Shown here: positions 44,671-53,849 of the stretch, one piece after another
Position numbering within the stretch: position 1 is the first letter of the stretch
Layout of the letters: each line of letters begins with the position of its first letter
NCBI GenBank assembly: GCA_045110315.1
Contig: JBGCFY010000033.1
Coordinates: 1 to 64,000 of the forward strand
From: CALFBG01 sp045110315
GTDB taxonomy: Bacteria > Bacteroidota > Bacteroidia > Chitinophagales > Saprospiraceae
Reading direction: 5' to 3'
DNA length: 64,000 nucleotides
The notes under the pieces: model-generated
What the model saw: the letters and a program-made list of their open reading frames with translations, nothing else
Databases searched by the model: none
What the model was told of the DNA's origin: nothing
Made by a program: the position numbers and the translations under genes

Positions 44671-46662
44671 ATGAAAAAGCAAATCTTGACTTTTGTGATG
44701 ATGCTCTTTGTAAGTCTTAGCTTATGGGCACAGCAAAATGATCCCGTCTTATTCACTGTAGAAAATACGCCGGTCAATTTATCGGAGTTCCAATATATCT
44801 ACAGCAAAACTAATGGAGATAAAGCAACTTTTTCAAAAGAGTCCTTGCAAGAATACCTTGACTTATACGTCAAATTTAAACTTAAAGTACAACGTGCTAA
44901 AGAAATGCAACTCGATACAATTCCTACGCTCAAAAAGGAATTAGCAGGCTATCGTCGACAATTGGCCAATTCTTACTTAATTGACAAAGAAGTTACCAAT
45001 CGCTTGACCAAAGAAGCTTACGACCGCTCGTTGAAAGACGTGAACGTTAGCCACATTATGGTTGCTATCAAACCTAATGCTACACCTGCGGATACCTTAG
45101 CGGCATACGAAAAGATCAAAATGGTTCAGCAGAAGTTGAAAGCCGGTGGTGATTTTGCTAAACTCGCTTTAGAATATTCTGATGATCGTTCTGCCAAGAA
45201 AAATAGTGGTAATATTGGTTATATCACTGCATTATTGCCGAATGGTTTTTATCCCTTAGAAAATGCAATGTATACGCTCCCAAAGGGGAAACTTTCGGGT
45301 ATTATCAGAACGGGAGCAGGATATCACCTCGCTATCGTTAACGATGTACGTCCTGCACGGGGAGAAGTTGAGATTGCACATATTTTGGTACGAAAGCCTA
45401 ACAAAGCCGTAAAAAAACTAGCTGAGCGAACGCAAGCGGAAGCAAAATTTAAAATAGATAGCATCTATAAAGAATTAGTTGGTGGTGGTAACTTTGAAGA
45501 ACTTGCTAAGAATTTTTCGGAAGATAATATGTCTAACCGAAAAGGAGGTTACATTGGTTACTTTGGAATCAATCGATACGAGCCTAGTTTTGAAAATTCT
45601 GCTTTCGGAATTAAAAAAGACAACGAGTATGGTAAACCAATTGAAACTTCCGTTGGCTGGCACATCATTAAGCGGGTTTCTAAAAAGCCTCATGGGACCT
45701 ACGCAGATATGAAGCGAGCGCTACAAACGAAGATTCAGAAGGATAGTCGCTACCAGCTTGCTAAAACTTCGATGATTAATCGAATTAAGCGCGATGCTAA
45801 TTTCCAAGAAAATAAGGAAGCTTTTAATAAGTTCACGAGTAGCTTAGAGGAAAGTTTCTTAACGCACAAATGGACCGTACCGGCAAATACCGCTAAAAGT
45901 AATTTATTTTCTTTGGGTAAAGAAAATGCTTACAGTGTGAGTGATTTTGCCGATTACTGCAAACAATCTTCTCGGATTCGCTTACGGGCTGGTAAGTCTG
46001 GCGTTCCGGCTCAAGTAGCGCTTAAGTTGTACAATCAATACGTAGAGGAACGTTGCATTGATTACGAAGAAAAACAGTTAGAGAAAAAATATCCTGACTT
46101 CAAATCACTCATGAGAGAATACGAAGAAGGTATCTTACTTTTTGAAGCTACCAAGATTCTAGTTTGGGACAAAGCTTCGCAAGACTCTGTTGGCTTAGAA
46201 AAATTCTACTCAGCTAATAAGAATCAGTATAAGTGGAAACAACGTGCAGTGGCAGATATTTATACCATCAGAACAAAAGATAAAGCCGTAATGGCTGGTA
46301 TTCAGAAAGCGATTTCAAAGGGTAATTCAGAGGCCGTTCTCAAAAGATTTAATAAAGATAATAAAGTCGTTGTCTCCGTTGAGGAAAAAACATTTGAAAA
46401 AGGAAGAAATGAATTCCTTGATCGTTTGAAGTGGAAACCTGACGAAATTTCACCTGCGAAGCTAGATGATAAAAAAGGATATACGACCATTTATAAAATC
46501 AAGAATGTAATGGGTCCTTCGGTAAAAACACTGAAAGAAGCGAGAGGTTACGTCGTAGCGGATTACCAAGATCAATTGGAAAAAGAATGGTTGAAGGAAC
46601 TACAGAACAGCTATAAGGTTGACATCAACGACAAGGTATTTAATTCTATCATTAAAAAATAA
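44671..46662 (+). CDS. Periplasmic peptidyl-prolyl isomerase with two parvulin domains
   Basis: A 663-aa exported protein (MKKQILTFVMMLFVSLSLWAQ signal). Two PpiC/parvulin domains follow: about 120-225 (VSHIMVAI, GDFAKLALEYSDD, LSGIIRTGAGYHLAIV) and about 232-340 (IAHILVRK, NFEELAKNFSEDN, GWHIIKRV). The C-terminal half is helical and likely chaperone-like. It is the first of three co-oriented SurA-like genes and probably assists outer-membrane protein folding. Confidence 0.9.
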   Translation: MKKQILTFVMMLFVSLSLWAQQNDPVLFTVENTPVNLSEFQYIYSKTNGDKATFSKESLQEYLDLYVKFKLKVQRAKEMQLDTIPTLKKELAGYRRQLANSYLIDKEVTNRLTKEAYDRSLKDVNVSHIMVAIKPNATPADTLAAYEKIKMVQQKLKAGGDFAKLALEYSDDRSAKKNSGNIGYITALLPNGFYPLENAMYTLPKGKLSGIIRTGAGYHLAIVNDVRPARGEVEIAHILVRKPNKAVKKLAERTQAEAKFKIDSIYKELVGGGNFEELAKNFSEDNMSNRKGGYIGYFGINRYEPSFENSAFGIKKDNEYGKPIETSVGWHIIKRVSKKPHGTYADMKRALQTKIQKDSRYQLAKTSMINRIKRDANFQENKEAFNKFTSSLEESFLTHKWTVPANTAKSNLFSLGKENAYSVSDFADYCKQSSRIRLRAGKSGVPAQVALKLYNQYVEERCIDYEEKQLEKKYPDFKSLMREYEEGILLFEATKILVWDKASQDSVGLEKFYSANKNQYKWKQRAVADIYTIRTKDKAVMAGIQKAISKGNSEAVLKRFNKDNKVVVSVEEKTFEKGRNEFLDRLKWKPDEISPAKLDDKKGYTTIYKIKNVMGPSVKTLKEARGYVVADYQDQLEKEWLKELQNSYKVDINDKVFNSIIKK

Positions 46663-46675
46663 TCCTTGTTCATTT

Positions 46676-47536
46676 ATGCTACTATTTAAAGGTCAACGCT
46701 ATTTTTTTTATTTATTTCTCCTCAGTTGCTTCGCTTGCCAATTGGTGCCCGAAAAAAACAAAGAGAATGATAGGTTGTTAGCACAAGTATTTAATAGGTC
46801 TTTATTTCAGTCTGAACTCGAAGGGATGATTTTGCCCGAAACGAGTCCACAGGATAGTAGCTTGATCGTTAATTCTTTTGTAGAACGCTGGGTAAGAGAT
46901 AATGTATTAATGCACCAAGCGGAAAGAAATATTCCTAAAGATTTGAACATTGATGAATTGGTTCGGGATTATCGTGCCTCGTTGATTTTACATAATTATG
47001 AAAAAACTTTAGTAGAAATCGCACTCGATTCCACGATCTCGGATCAGGCGTTGCAAAATTATTACGAAGAAAATAAAGAGCAATACCAACTGAAAGCGCC
47101 AATTCTTCGTTGTTATTTTATAAAGCTAAATACGGAAACTGCTCCCATAGAAGAACTAAAAACCTTGTGGCGTAACCCCGTAGATAACTTAACGGAGTTA
47201 ATTGAGTATGCAAATGAGTATGCTGATTCTTATATGCTCAATGATAGTATTTGGTACGACAAAGAAACGATCTATGGGCAATTACCAGATCAGATGGTGA
47301 GGCGCTCTAATTTTCGAGTGAAAGAGAAATCAAATGCGCAAGATGATCATCATAGTTACTTTCTCTACATTATAGAAACAAAAAAAGAAGGTAATGCCGC
47401 GCCCATGCTTTATCTTTCTTCTCAGATTCGTAGGGTTATTCTGCACCATCGAAAACTAAAGTTACTCAAAGATAAACGCGAAGAGATGTACGACCGAGAA
47501 CTTCGAAAAAACAATATTAAAATTTACACGCACTAA
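46676..47536 (+). CDS. SurA-like periplasmic lipoprotein lacking a parvulin domain
   Basis: A 286-aa protein when started at the ATG at 46676, 14 nt after the previous stop. A longer frame opens at 46619 inside the previous gene, but the later start gives a proper lipoprotein signal (FFYLFLLSCFAC). The helical body (FVERWVRDNVLMHQAE, LQNYYEENKEQYQ) resembles the SurA/PpiC N-terminal chaperone domain, without any parvulin motif. Sandwiched between two isomerase genes, it probably belongs to the same folding pathway as a pure chaperone. Confidence 0.82.
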   Translation: MLLFKGQRYFFYLFLLSCFACQLVPEKNKENDRLLAQVFNRSLFQSELEGMILPETSPQDSSLIVNSFVERWVRDNVLMHQAERNIPKDLNIDELVRDYRASLILHNYEKTLVEIALDSTISDQALQNYYEENKEQYQLKAPILRCYFIKLNTETAPIEELKTLWRNPVDNLTELIEYANEYADSYMLNDSIWYDKETIYGQLPDQMVRRSNFRVKEKSNAQDDHHSYFLYIIETKKEGNAAPMLYLSSQIRRVILHHRKLKLLKDKREEMYDRELRKNNIKIYTH

Positions 47537-47657
47537 AGATACGACCTGTCTAAATGCGAAAAAATTTTAGCGAAGGAAGGTTTCAACACCTCCTATTTAT
47601 TAAGCAGCCAAAGTTATTACTTAAGAATTGCTTAAAGGAAAAATTTAAAAAAATACA

Positions 47658-49022
47658 ATGAAAAAAATTCTTTTTACCCTAATCGTTGCCTTGCTATCTT
47701 TATCAGGATATGCTCAAAATAGAACAATCATTGACAAGATTGTCGCATCTGTGGGCAATGAATTTGTCTTACTTTCAGAAATAGAAGAGCAACACGCTTT
47801 GATCAAAGACAAACAAGGAGGAGATATGCCCGAAAATGCGCGTTGCTTAATCATGGATAATCTCATGGTTGAAAAACTGCTTTTAAATCAGGCAAAAGTG
47901 GATAGTATTGAAATTGCTGACGAAGAAATTGAAGCGCAACTCACAGCACGGATCGATCAAATCTTAGGGCTGATGAATAACGATATTGGTCAGTTTGAGG
48001 CTTATTATGGCCAGTCTATTTCTGATGTGAAAGACGGTTTCAGAGATGACCTTAAAAGTAAATTGCTCATCCAAAGAATGCAAGGTCAAATTATGGCAGA
48101 TGTCAAAGTAACTCCTTCTGAAGTCATTGACTTTTTTGGGCGTATCCCAAAAGATAGTTTACCTTACTTCAATTCCGAAGTAGAGCTGAAAGAAATTGTA
48201 TATAAACCAAAGGTTAATGACGAACAAAAAAAGTTAGCTACGGAGAAGCTGCAAGATTTACGCAAAAGAATTATGGAAGATGGAGAAGACTTTGCGGAAT
48301 TAGCCAAAAAATATTCAAGTGATCCAGGGTCAGCGCGTTTGGGTGGGGATTTAGGTTGGCAAAAGCGAGGTAATTTTGTTCCAGAATTTGAAGCGGCGGC
48401 TTTTTCTTTGGATAAGAATGAAATGTCGCCCGTGATTGAATCTGAATTTGGGTTTCACCTCATTCAGTTGCTAGAACGACGTGGAAATTCCTTTCACGCT
48501 AGACACATCCTCATCACGCCAGATATTACTTTCAATGATTTAGTTTTAGCAAGCAGTAAGTTGGATTCGATTAGACATTTTCTCCAGATGGATTCTTTGA
48601 AGTTTACCAACGCCGTAAAATTGTTCTCCGAAGAAAGTGAGCAAAGCTACAATATGGGTGGAAATATGGTTAACCCTAAAACAGGAGATACCTTTTTTGA
48701 AATCGGTGATTTAGCTCCCGAGATCTACTTTACCATTGATACGATGGAAATAATGGACATTTCAAAACCCATCGAATATAGAAATCGTCGGGGAGAAGTT
48801 ATGTACCGAATCGTTTGGTTGCTTTCTAGAAGTCAACCACACCAAGCCAACCTCAAACAAGATTATTCTAAAATTCAAACCGCAGCTTTGGAGCAGAAAA
48901 AAGGAGCTTATATCAATCAATGGGTTTCCGATAAAATCAATTCTACTTTTATCAATTTTGATCCGCAATTAATGCAATGTGATAATATGGGTAAATGGAT
49001 TGTGACCACGCCCAAGCCTTAA
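47658..49022 (+). CDS. surA: SurA-type chaperone/peptidyl-prolyl isomerase
   Basis: A 454-aa periplasmic protein. Signal peptide MKKILFTLIVALLSLSGYAQ, a SurA N-domain (about 25-165; FVLLSEIEEQHALI), a parvulin domain (about 172-275; VELKEIVYKP, DFAELAKKYSSDPGSARLGGD, FGFHLIQLLERRG), then a second, degenerate repeat starting ARHILITP. It fits SurA, the chaperone for outer-membrane barrels. Third gene of the cluster, 121 nt after the lipoprotein gene. A perfect terminator follows. Confidence 0.88.
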   Translation: MKKILFTLIVALLSLSGYAQNRTIIDKIVASVGNEFVLLSEIEEQHALIKDKQGGDMPENARCLIMDNLMVEKLLLNQAKVDSIEIADEEIEAQLTARIDQILGLMNNDIGQFEAYYGQSISDVKDGFRDDLKSKLLIQRMQGQIMADVKVTPSEVIDFFGRIPKDSLPYFNSEVELKEIVYKPKVNDEQKKLATEKLQDLRKRIMEDGEDFAELAKKYSSDPGSARLGGDLGWQKRGNFVPEFEAAAFSLDKNEMSPVIESEFGFHLIQLLERRGNSFHARHILITPDITFNDLVLASSKLDSIRHFLQMDSLKFTNAVKLFSEESEQSYNMGGNMVNPKTGDTFFEIGDLAPEIYFTIDTMEIMDISKPIEYRNRRGEVMYRIVWLLSRSQPHQANLKQDYSKIQTAALEQKKGAYINQWVSDKINSTFINFDPQLMQCDNMGKWIVTTPKP

Positions 49023-49053
49023 CGAAGGGTACTTCAAAGTTTACTTTAAATTC

Positions 49054-49091
49054 AAAAAGCGAGGGCAGTTCGAAACGGTCCTCGCTTTTTT
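49054..49091 (+). terminator. Rho-independent terminator after surA
   Basis: The arms AAAAAGCGAGG / CCTCGCTTTTT close a 16-nt loop and run into a T6 tract. It ends the three-gene folding-factor unit. Confidence 0.92.
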
Positions 49092-49348
49092 GATGACCTT
49101 AAAATTAGGCTAAAAAATAATACGGGAAATAAGTAATCGGTGAAAGTTAGGTAATTCAAAAGACGTGATATCTTTTCCCTTCAGGATTGAACAGCTATTT
49201 TCTTCCGTTTAATAAAATACCTTATGCCATTTAGGAAACTCAACAAGTAAAATCAACTGCCCAAAATAAAAGTTTCCCTGACCAAACTTAAAGATCAGGG
49301 AAACTTAGCAATTTCAATAATACGCTTCTACGTATCTATTTTATTTTT
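49092..49348. other. Convergent intergenic stretch
   Basis: Between surA and the POT gene; apart from the two terminators at its sides I see nothing in it. Confidence 0.4.
49269..49305 (-). terminator. Rho-independent terminator of the 680-aa POT gene
   Basis: On the minus strand AAGTTTCCCTGA pairs with TCAGGGAAACTT around a 13-nt loop, then TTATTTTGG. It lies 44 nt past the stop. Confidence 0.88.
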
Positions 49349-51391
49349 CTATCGAACACCATGCATCAAACGCTTGATCACAGGATTCAAAATAATACCT
49401 AATAATCCTAAACCGATTGGTACTACGGTAAAAATCAAGAAGAAAGTAGTTAAAGAGTACTCACTCGTAATTTCTTCAATTCTTCCTCCCATTTCACCGG
49501 CAGTTTTATTTCCAATAGCAACCGCAATGTACCAAACTCCAAACATCAAGGCAATCATTCTACCTGGTACTAACTTACTAATATAAGATAAGGCTACTGG
49601 TGATAAACATAATTCTCCTAGCGTATGTAACAGGTAAGCCAGAATCAACCAAATGATACTTACTGTTGCTACTTCTGCACCAGAAGGAATCGACATTGAA
49701 CCAAAAGCGAGCGCACCAAAACCGGCACCGAGTAAGATCAAGCCCAAACCATATTTAGAAGCGGCACTTGGATTGTATTTACTTTCCCACCATTTTGAAA
49801 ATAATGGCGCAAACATAATAATGAATAAAGAGTTCAAAATGCCAAACCAAGTCGCTGGAATCTCTACCTCATTTTCTTTAATGGATTTGACCTCGGCAGA
49901 AATAATCGGAGATTTTTTTCCTGATTCAGTAACGACTTTTCTCGCGTGATCCGCTTTCTCTGGCGATAAGTAAATGAGTTTTCCACGTACTTCGATCAAA
50001 CTAAGTTTATCTCCAATTTTAATATCTCCCGGCTCAATAACCGTGGTCGTTTTATTAACTACCTTGTCCGTAGCTTGTACTTGCGTTGATTCTAAGACAT
50101 TGGTATAAATCGTTTCTGATTTACCTTCTTTCGTCTCGATGGTTTCAATCGTCTGGTAATCGACCACCAAAGCATTAGAGCTCAGGTTACGATTGATCAT
50201 CCAAAACACCAACACCCAAATGATGACGAAACTACTTCCCAATACTATATTTGACACTGGAAACCTTCCGTAAGTTTGTCTAAATAGTTTGATTAAAACC
50301 CACGTGATAATTCCCACGGGGACAACCGTAATAATAATATTGACTACGTTAAAAATTGTTGCCCAAGATCCCGACATTACTCTTCCTGTAAAACTATTGG
50401 CAAAGATGGTCATTGACCCTCCCGCTTGTTCAAAACAAGCCCAGAAACAAACCGTCATAATTGCAAAAATAACAATCGCAACCATTCGATCTCTCGTCTG
50501 TGCAGGATAACGTATAATTCTAGAAATCAATAAAAAGAGAAACAAGACCACACCCGTTACGATGTAATATCCGGAAATATCCGCTCCGCCTGCTTCTAGC
50601 ATATTGATGCCTCCAATTTTAGACATTGGATCATTAATAATCCAAGTAACCCCAATGAAGGTACAAACCGCAATTAATACTTTATCCACCGTGGTAAAAG
50701 GATTCAAACGATCCCCTTCAAATTCAAAAACAGGTTTATCGTCTTCCTTTTTTTCTGGCTGTAATCCAATATCTCCAAAAATATCCTGTGCTAAATAAAA
50801 CTGCACCGCTCCCATTAACATAAAGATTCCTGCGAGTCCAAAACCGTAACTCCAAGAAACTTTCTCTCCGATATATCCGCAAAGTAAAATTCCAAGGAAA
50901 GCCCCTGCATTCACTCCCATATAAAAGATGGTATATGCACCGTCTTTCTTTTCCGGTGTATCTTTATACATATGTGAAATAATGGAAGTCATATTCGGTT
51001 TGAACAAACCATTACCAATAATCAATAAACCAATTCCGATATACAGAAACATATCTGCAAATTCTAAGGCCATGGAAGCGTGTCCTAAAGTCATGATGAG
51101 CGCACCCCAAATTACCGCTTTTCGGTAGCCAATGTGTGCATCCGCCAAATAGCCACCCAAGATTGGCGTTAAATATACCATTGCGGTATAAGTACCGTAG
51201 AGTGCTAATGCTTCTTTACTCGTCCAATCCCAACCACCAATACCGATGGAACTCATTAAGAATAGTACGAGAATTCCTCGCATTCCATAATAGGAAAATC
51301 GTTCCCACATTTCTGTAAAGAACAGTACAAATAATCCCGAAGGATGACCGAGTACCGTTGATTTAAAAATATCGTCGTTTGCCTTACTCAT
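49349..51391 (-). CDS. POT-family proton/oligopeptide symporter with a soluble insertion
   Basis: A 680-aa inner-membrane transporter importing di- and tripeptides with protons. The start GHPSGLFVLFFTEMWERFSYYGMR carries the ExxER-type POT motif (EMWERFSYYG), and the FYMGVNAGAFLG segment follows TM4/5. POT proteins usually have about 500 residues; here a ~110-residue soluble, Thr/Lys/Glu-rich insertion lies around residues 400-510 (YQTIETIETKEG ... VKSIKENEVEIP) between helices. A paralogue sits 145 nt upstream on the same strand, with a terminator between, so the two are separately controlled. Confidence 0.9.
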   Translation of the reverse strand: MSKANDDIFKSTVLGHPSGLFVLFFTEMWERFSYYGMRGILVLFLMSSIGIGGWDWTSKEALALYGTYTAMVYLTPILGGYLADAHIGYRKAVIWGALIMTLGHASMALEFADMFLYIGIGLLIIGNGLFKPNMTSIISHMYKDTPEKKDGAYTIFYMGVNAGAFLGILLCGYIGEKVSWSYGFGLAGIFMLMGAVQFYLAQDIFGDIGLQPEKKEDDKPVFEFEGDRLNPFTTVDKVLIAVCTFIGVTWIINDPMSKIGGINMLEAGGADISGYYIVTGVVLFLFLLISRIIRYPAQTRDRMVAIVIFAIMTVCFWACFEQAGGSMTIFANSFTGRVMSGSWATIFNVVNIIITVVPVGIITWVLIKLFRQTYGRFPVSNIVLGSSFVIIWVLVFWMINRNLSSNALVVDYQTIETIETKEGKSETIYTNVLESTQVQATDKVVNKTTTVIEPGDIKIGDKLSLIEVRGKLIYLSPEKADHARKVVTESGKKSPIISAEVKSIKENEVEIPATWFGILNSLFIIMFAPLFSKWWESKYNPSAASKYGLGLILLGAGFGALAFGSMSIPSGAEVATVSIIWLILAYLLHTLGELCLSPVALSYISKLVPGRMIALMFGVWYIAVAIGNKTAGEMGGRIEEITSEYSLTTFFLIFTVVPIGLGLLGIILNPVIKRLMHGVR

Positions 51392-51463
51392 ATTATATTG
51401 GTTTTTTAATGCTCAGGGGCGGAACGGGATTCCACCCTTTGATAAAAGTTGTTTTCATTTTAT

Positions 51464-51498
51464 AAGAAAAAATTGAAGTTGTTTTAGAACAACTTCAA
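51464..51498 (-). terminator. Palindromic terminator between the two POT genes
   Basis: The 11-bp arms TTGAAGTTGTT / AACAACTTCAA with a TTAG loop are followed on the minus strand by TTTTTTCTTAT. It is a perfect version of the dispersed AACAACTTC element, here acting as a GC-poor terminator of the upstream POT gene. Confidence 0.75.
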
Positions 51499-51536
51499 CT
51501 TTAAGGTAATACTACATTGTAAAATGGAAGCTTTAA

Positions 51537-53261
51537 TTAATGTCCTCCCGCATCTAATTCTAACTCCTCTGCTCCGTGCGTTAACGCTTTCAAGCGCTTC
51601 AAGAACACAATAATTAATAATCCGAATAACACCGTAAGTCCAGTGATAAACAAGAAAGTATTAAATTCTCTTTTATTTTGAACTTCAAAAATTTCGATCA
51701 CACCCGAATAGTTTTTGCCATCTCCCGCGTTACTCTTTATTTTTTTAGCTTCCACATCTTTTCCTAATCTGATGATTGCGTGCTGCTGATTATCCTTCGT
51801 CGCATTTTCATCTTCTAGCATCCCTTTTAAGATAGATTGTGCTTTACTGTCTAATTCGATGAAAGAACTAAAATCTCTTTCGCCACCAGTTTGGTTATTC
51901 ATTAAAACAACTTTACCATTTTCTTGGTAAATATTCGCTTTGAGCGTAAAATCCATATCTTTTGCGAGTAAGGTATCTGCTGCTAAGTAAGGCGTAACTA
52001 AACTAGGATCTGCGTTGAGTCTAATTTCAACAGCTTCCGCTTGAGAAGCTTCTCCGATGATTCCCGCTAATTTATTACCAATCCCCGTTGCCGCAAAATA
52101 CACGCCCATCATGATGGCACCATACTTTACAGGTGCGAGTTTTGTAATAAAAGATAACGCTACCGGTGACGCACATAATTCGCCAATGGTATGCAACAAG
52201 TAAGCTGCAACTAACCAAATCATAGAAGCTTTACCGTAAGCCTCTGCTCCTGCTTCTTGTGATGCACCTGCCATTAATAAGAATCCAGATCCCATAATAA
52301 TGGTACCTACCGCCATTTTAAATAACGAGGAAACCTCCTTGCCTTTTCTTTTTCTATTAATCCAATAGCCCGCTACAGTTGTACCGAAAACAATAATAAA
52401 AAATGCGTTAACAGACTGGAACCAACTTGCCGGAACGGTGAACCCTAAAAGCCCAATCGTCAAGTCCGTTTTTTCCTTTGCATAAATGTTTAATAATCCT
52501 CCCGCTTGCTCAAACGCTCCCCAGAATACGATAATGATTAAAAACGAAATAAATAATACGATCATTCGATCTATCTCAATCTTCGTCAATGGCTTATCCA
52601 TGAGCGCTTTATTCTCTGCCGTAGAATTTCCTAAGAAATCTCCAACTCCAACGAGATACTTTTGCCCCCACATATATACGCCTTGACCAATTAGCATTCC
52701 GATACCTGCTAAACCAAAACCATAGTGCCAACCAATATTTTCTCCTACGTAACCTACAATTAATGCCGCAAGAAAAGCACCGATATTAATTCCAATGTAA
52801 AAAATAGTAAATCCTTTATCTCTTCTTTCATCTCCTTGCTTGTATAATCCACCAACCATCGTTGAGATATTAGGTTTCAAACAGCCTACCCCAAGTACGA
52901 TTAAACCCAGCCCTAAATAGAACGCCCACATGGCTTCGATTGCTAGAACACCGTGTCCGCAGACGAGCAGTAATCCACCCAACATCACCGTTCTTTTCTG
53001 ACCCAACAATTTATCAGCCAAAATACCTCCAGGAATAGACATGACATAGACCAACATGGTATACCAGCCATACAATTCTAAGGCTTCTCCTTTTGTCCAT
53101 CCTAGACCGCCATTTTCAATTGAAGAATAAATAAACAACACGAGAATCGCTCGCATTCCGTAATAGCTAAACCTTTCCCACAGTTCTGTAAAAAACAAAA
53201 CATACAATCCTACCGGATGCCCAAATAGTTCTTTTTGATTTTCTGAGTTCATATTCGTCAT
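51537..53261 (-). CDS. POT-family proton/oligopeptide symporter with a C-terminal-side insertion
   Basis: A 574-aa paralogue of the neighbouring transporter. GHPVGLYVLFFTELWERFSYYGMR and FTIFYIGINIGAFLAA are the POT signatures. A ~135-residue soluble insertion (about 405-540) separates the last two helices (…AGIIGEASQAEA to …KREFNTFLFITGL). Position and sequence of this insertion differ from those in the neighbour, so they arose separately or diverged strongly. It is preceded by a 588-bp intergenic region that should hold its promoter. Confidence 0.9.
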   Translation of the reverse strand: MTNMNSENQKELFGHPVGLYVLFFTELWERFSYYGMRAILVLFIYSSIENGGLGWTKGEALELYGWYTMLVYVMSIPGGILADKLLGQKRTVMLGGLLLVCGHGVLAIEAMWAFYLGLGLIVLGVGCLKPNISTMVGGLYKQGDERRDKGFTIFYIGINIGAFLAALIVGYVGENIGWHYGFGLAGIGMLIGQGVYMWGQKYLVGVGDFLGNSTAENKALMDKPLTKIEIDRMIVLFISFLIIIVFWGAFEQAGGLLNIYAKEKTDLTIGLLGFTVPASWFQSVNAFFIIVFGTTVAGYWINRKRKGKEVSSLFKMAVGTIIMGSGFLLMAGASQEAGAEAYGKASMIWLVAAYLLHTIGELCASPVALSFITKLAPVKYGAIMMGVYFAATGIGNKLAGIIGEASQAEAVEIRLNADPSLVTPYLAADTLLAKDMDFTLKANIYQENGKVVLMNNQTGGERDFSSFIELDSKAQSILKGMLEDENATKDNQQHAIIRLGKDVEAKKIKSNAGDGKNYSGVIEIFEVQNKREFNTFLFITGLTVLFGLLIIVFLKRLKALTHGAEELELDAGGH

Positions 53262-53849
53262 TAATGTTTACGTTCTTAGATTCGTGGTGTCATCCAACAA
53301 AAAGAAGTGGCGGAAATAATTGCAAGGAATGTTGATTTTTCTTTTCGTTGGACTTAAAACACGGATTTTGTTCCAGAACTGTTATTTATAAGTTTTAAAT
53401 CTCTGCTAAAAGTAATTTTTTTAGTCTAAAAATTAGAATTATAGCCCGCTTTTATTTCCTCTTCGTCCTTAGCTTGCCAAATAAAATCTTTTCTAAAAAT
53501 GCCCCGAATCCCACCAGTATACCAGAGAAATAGTAAGAAAAAACAGGTAAAATCTGAGTAAAACACAAAAAAACAAGCTTAAAACGCCCACTTTCTTCAC
53601 ACTTTTCCCTTAAAGATTCGTTAAAGCGGGCTTTTCCTAGCGCTTCCCAAAAAATTAAGGCAATGAGCTATTTTTTTTTCCTTAAATTTATTAGTTCATT
53701 CTCAGAATGGAAACATCCAACAGGCGTGGACAAAACACTTTTTAGCAAAAAAAATAGTACTCCTTTTTGTCGTTGTTTTTAAAAAAATAACGACAAAAAT
53801 ATTGTGGAACGTCCTTATTCTAAGCACGAACCTAAATCTAATTCAGTAA
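53262..53849. other. Divergent intergenic region with an inverted repeat
   Basis: 588 bp between the POT gene and a membrane-protein gene, without a gene of its own. It holds a perfect 11-bp inverted repeat, TTTTTGTCGTT (53764-53774) and AACGACAAAAA (53789-53799), ending 50 nt before the plus-strand ATG. This could be an operator or a transcript hairpin. Confidence 0.5.

Noticed and set aside
46619..46675. Upstream start for the SurA-like lipoprotein
   Set aside because: It lies inside the previous gene and would bury the lipoprotein signal; the ATG at 46676 fits better.
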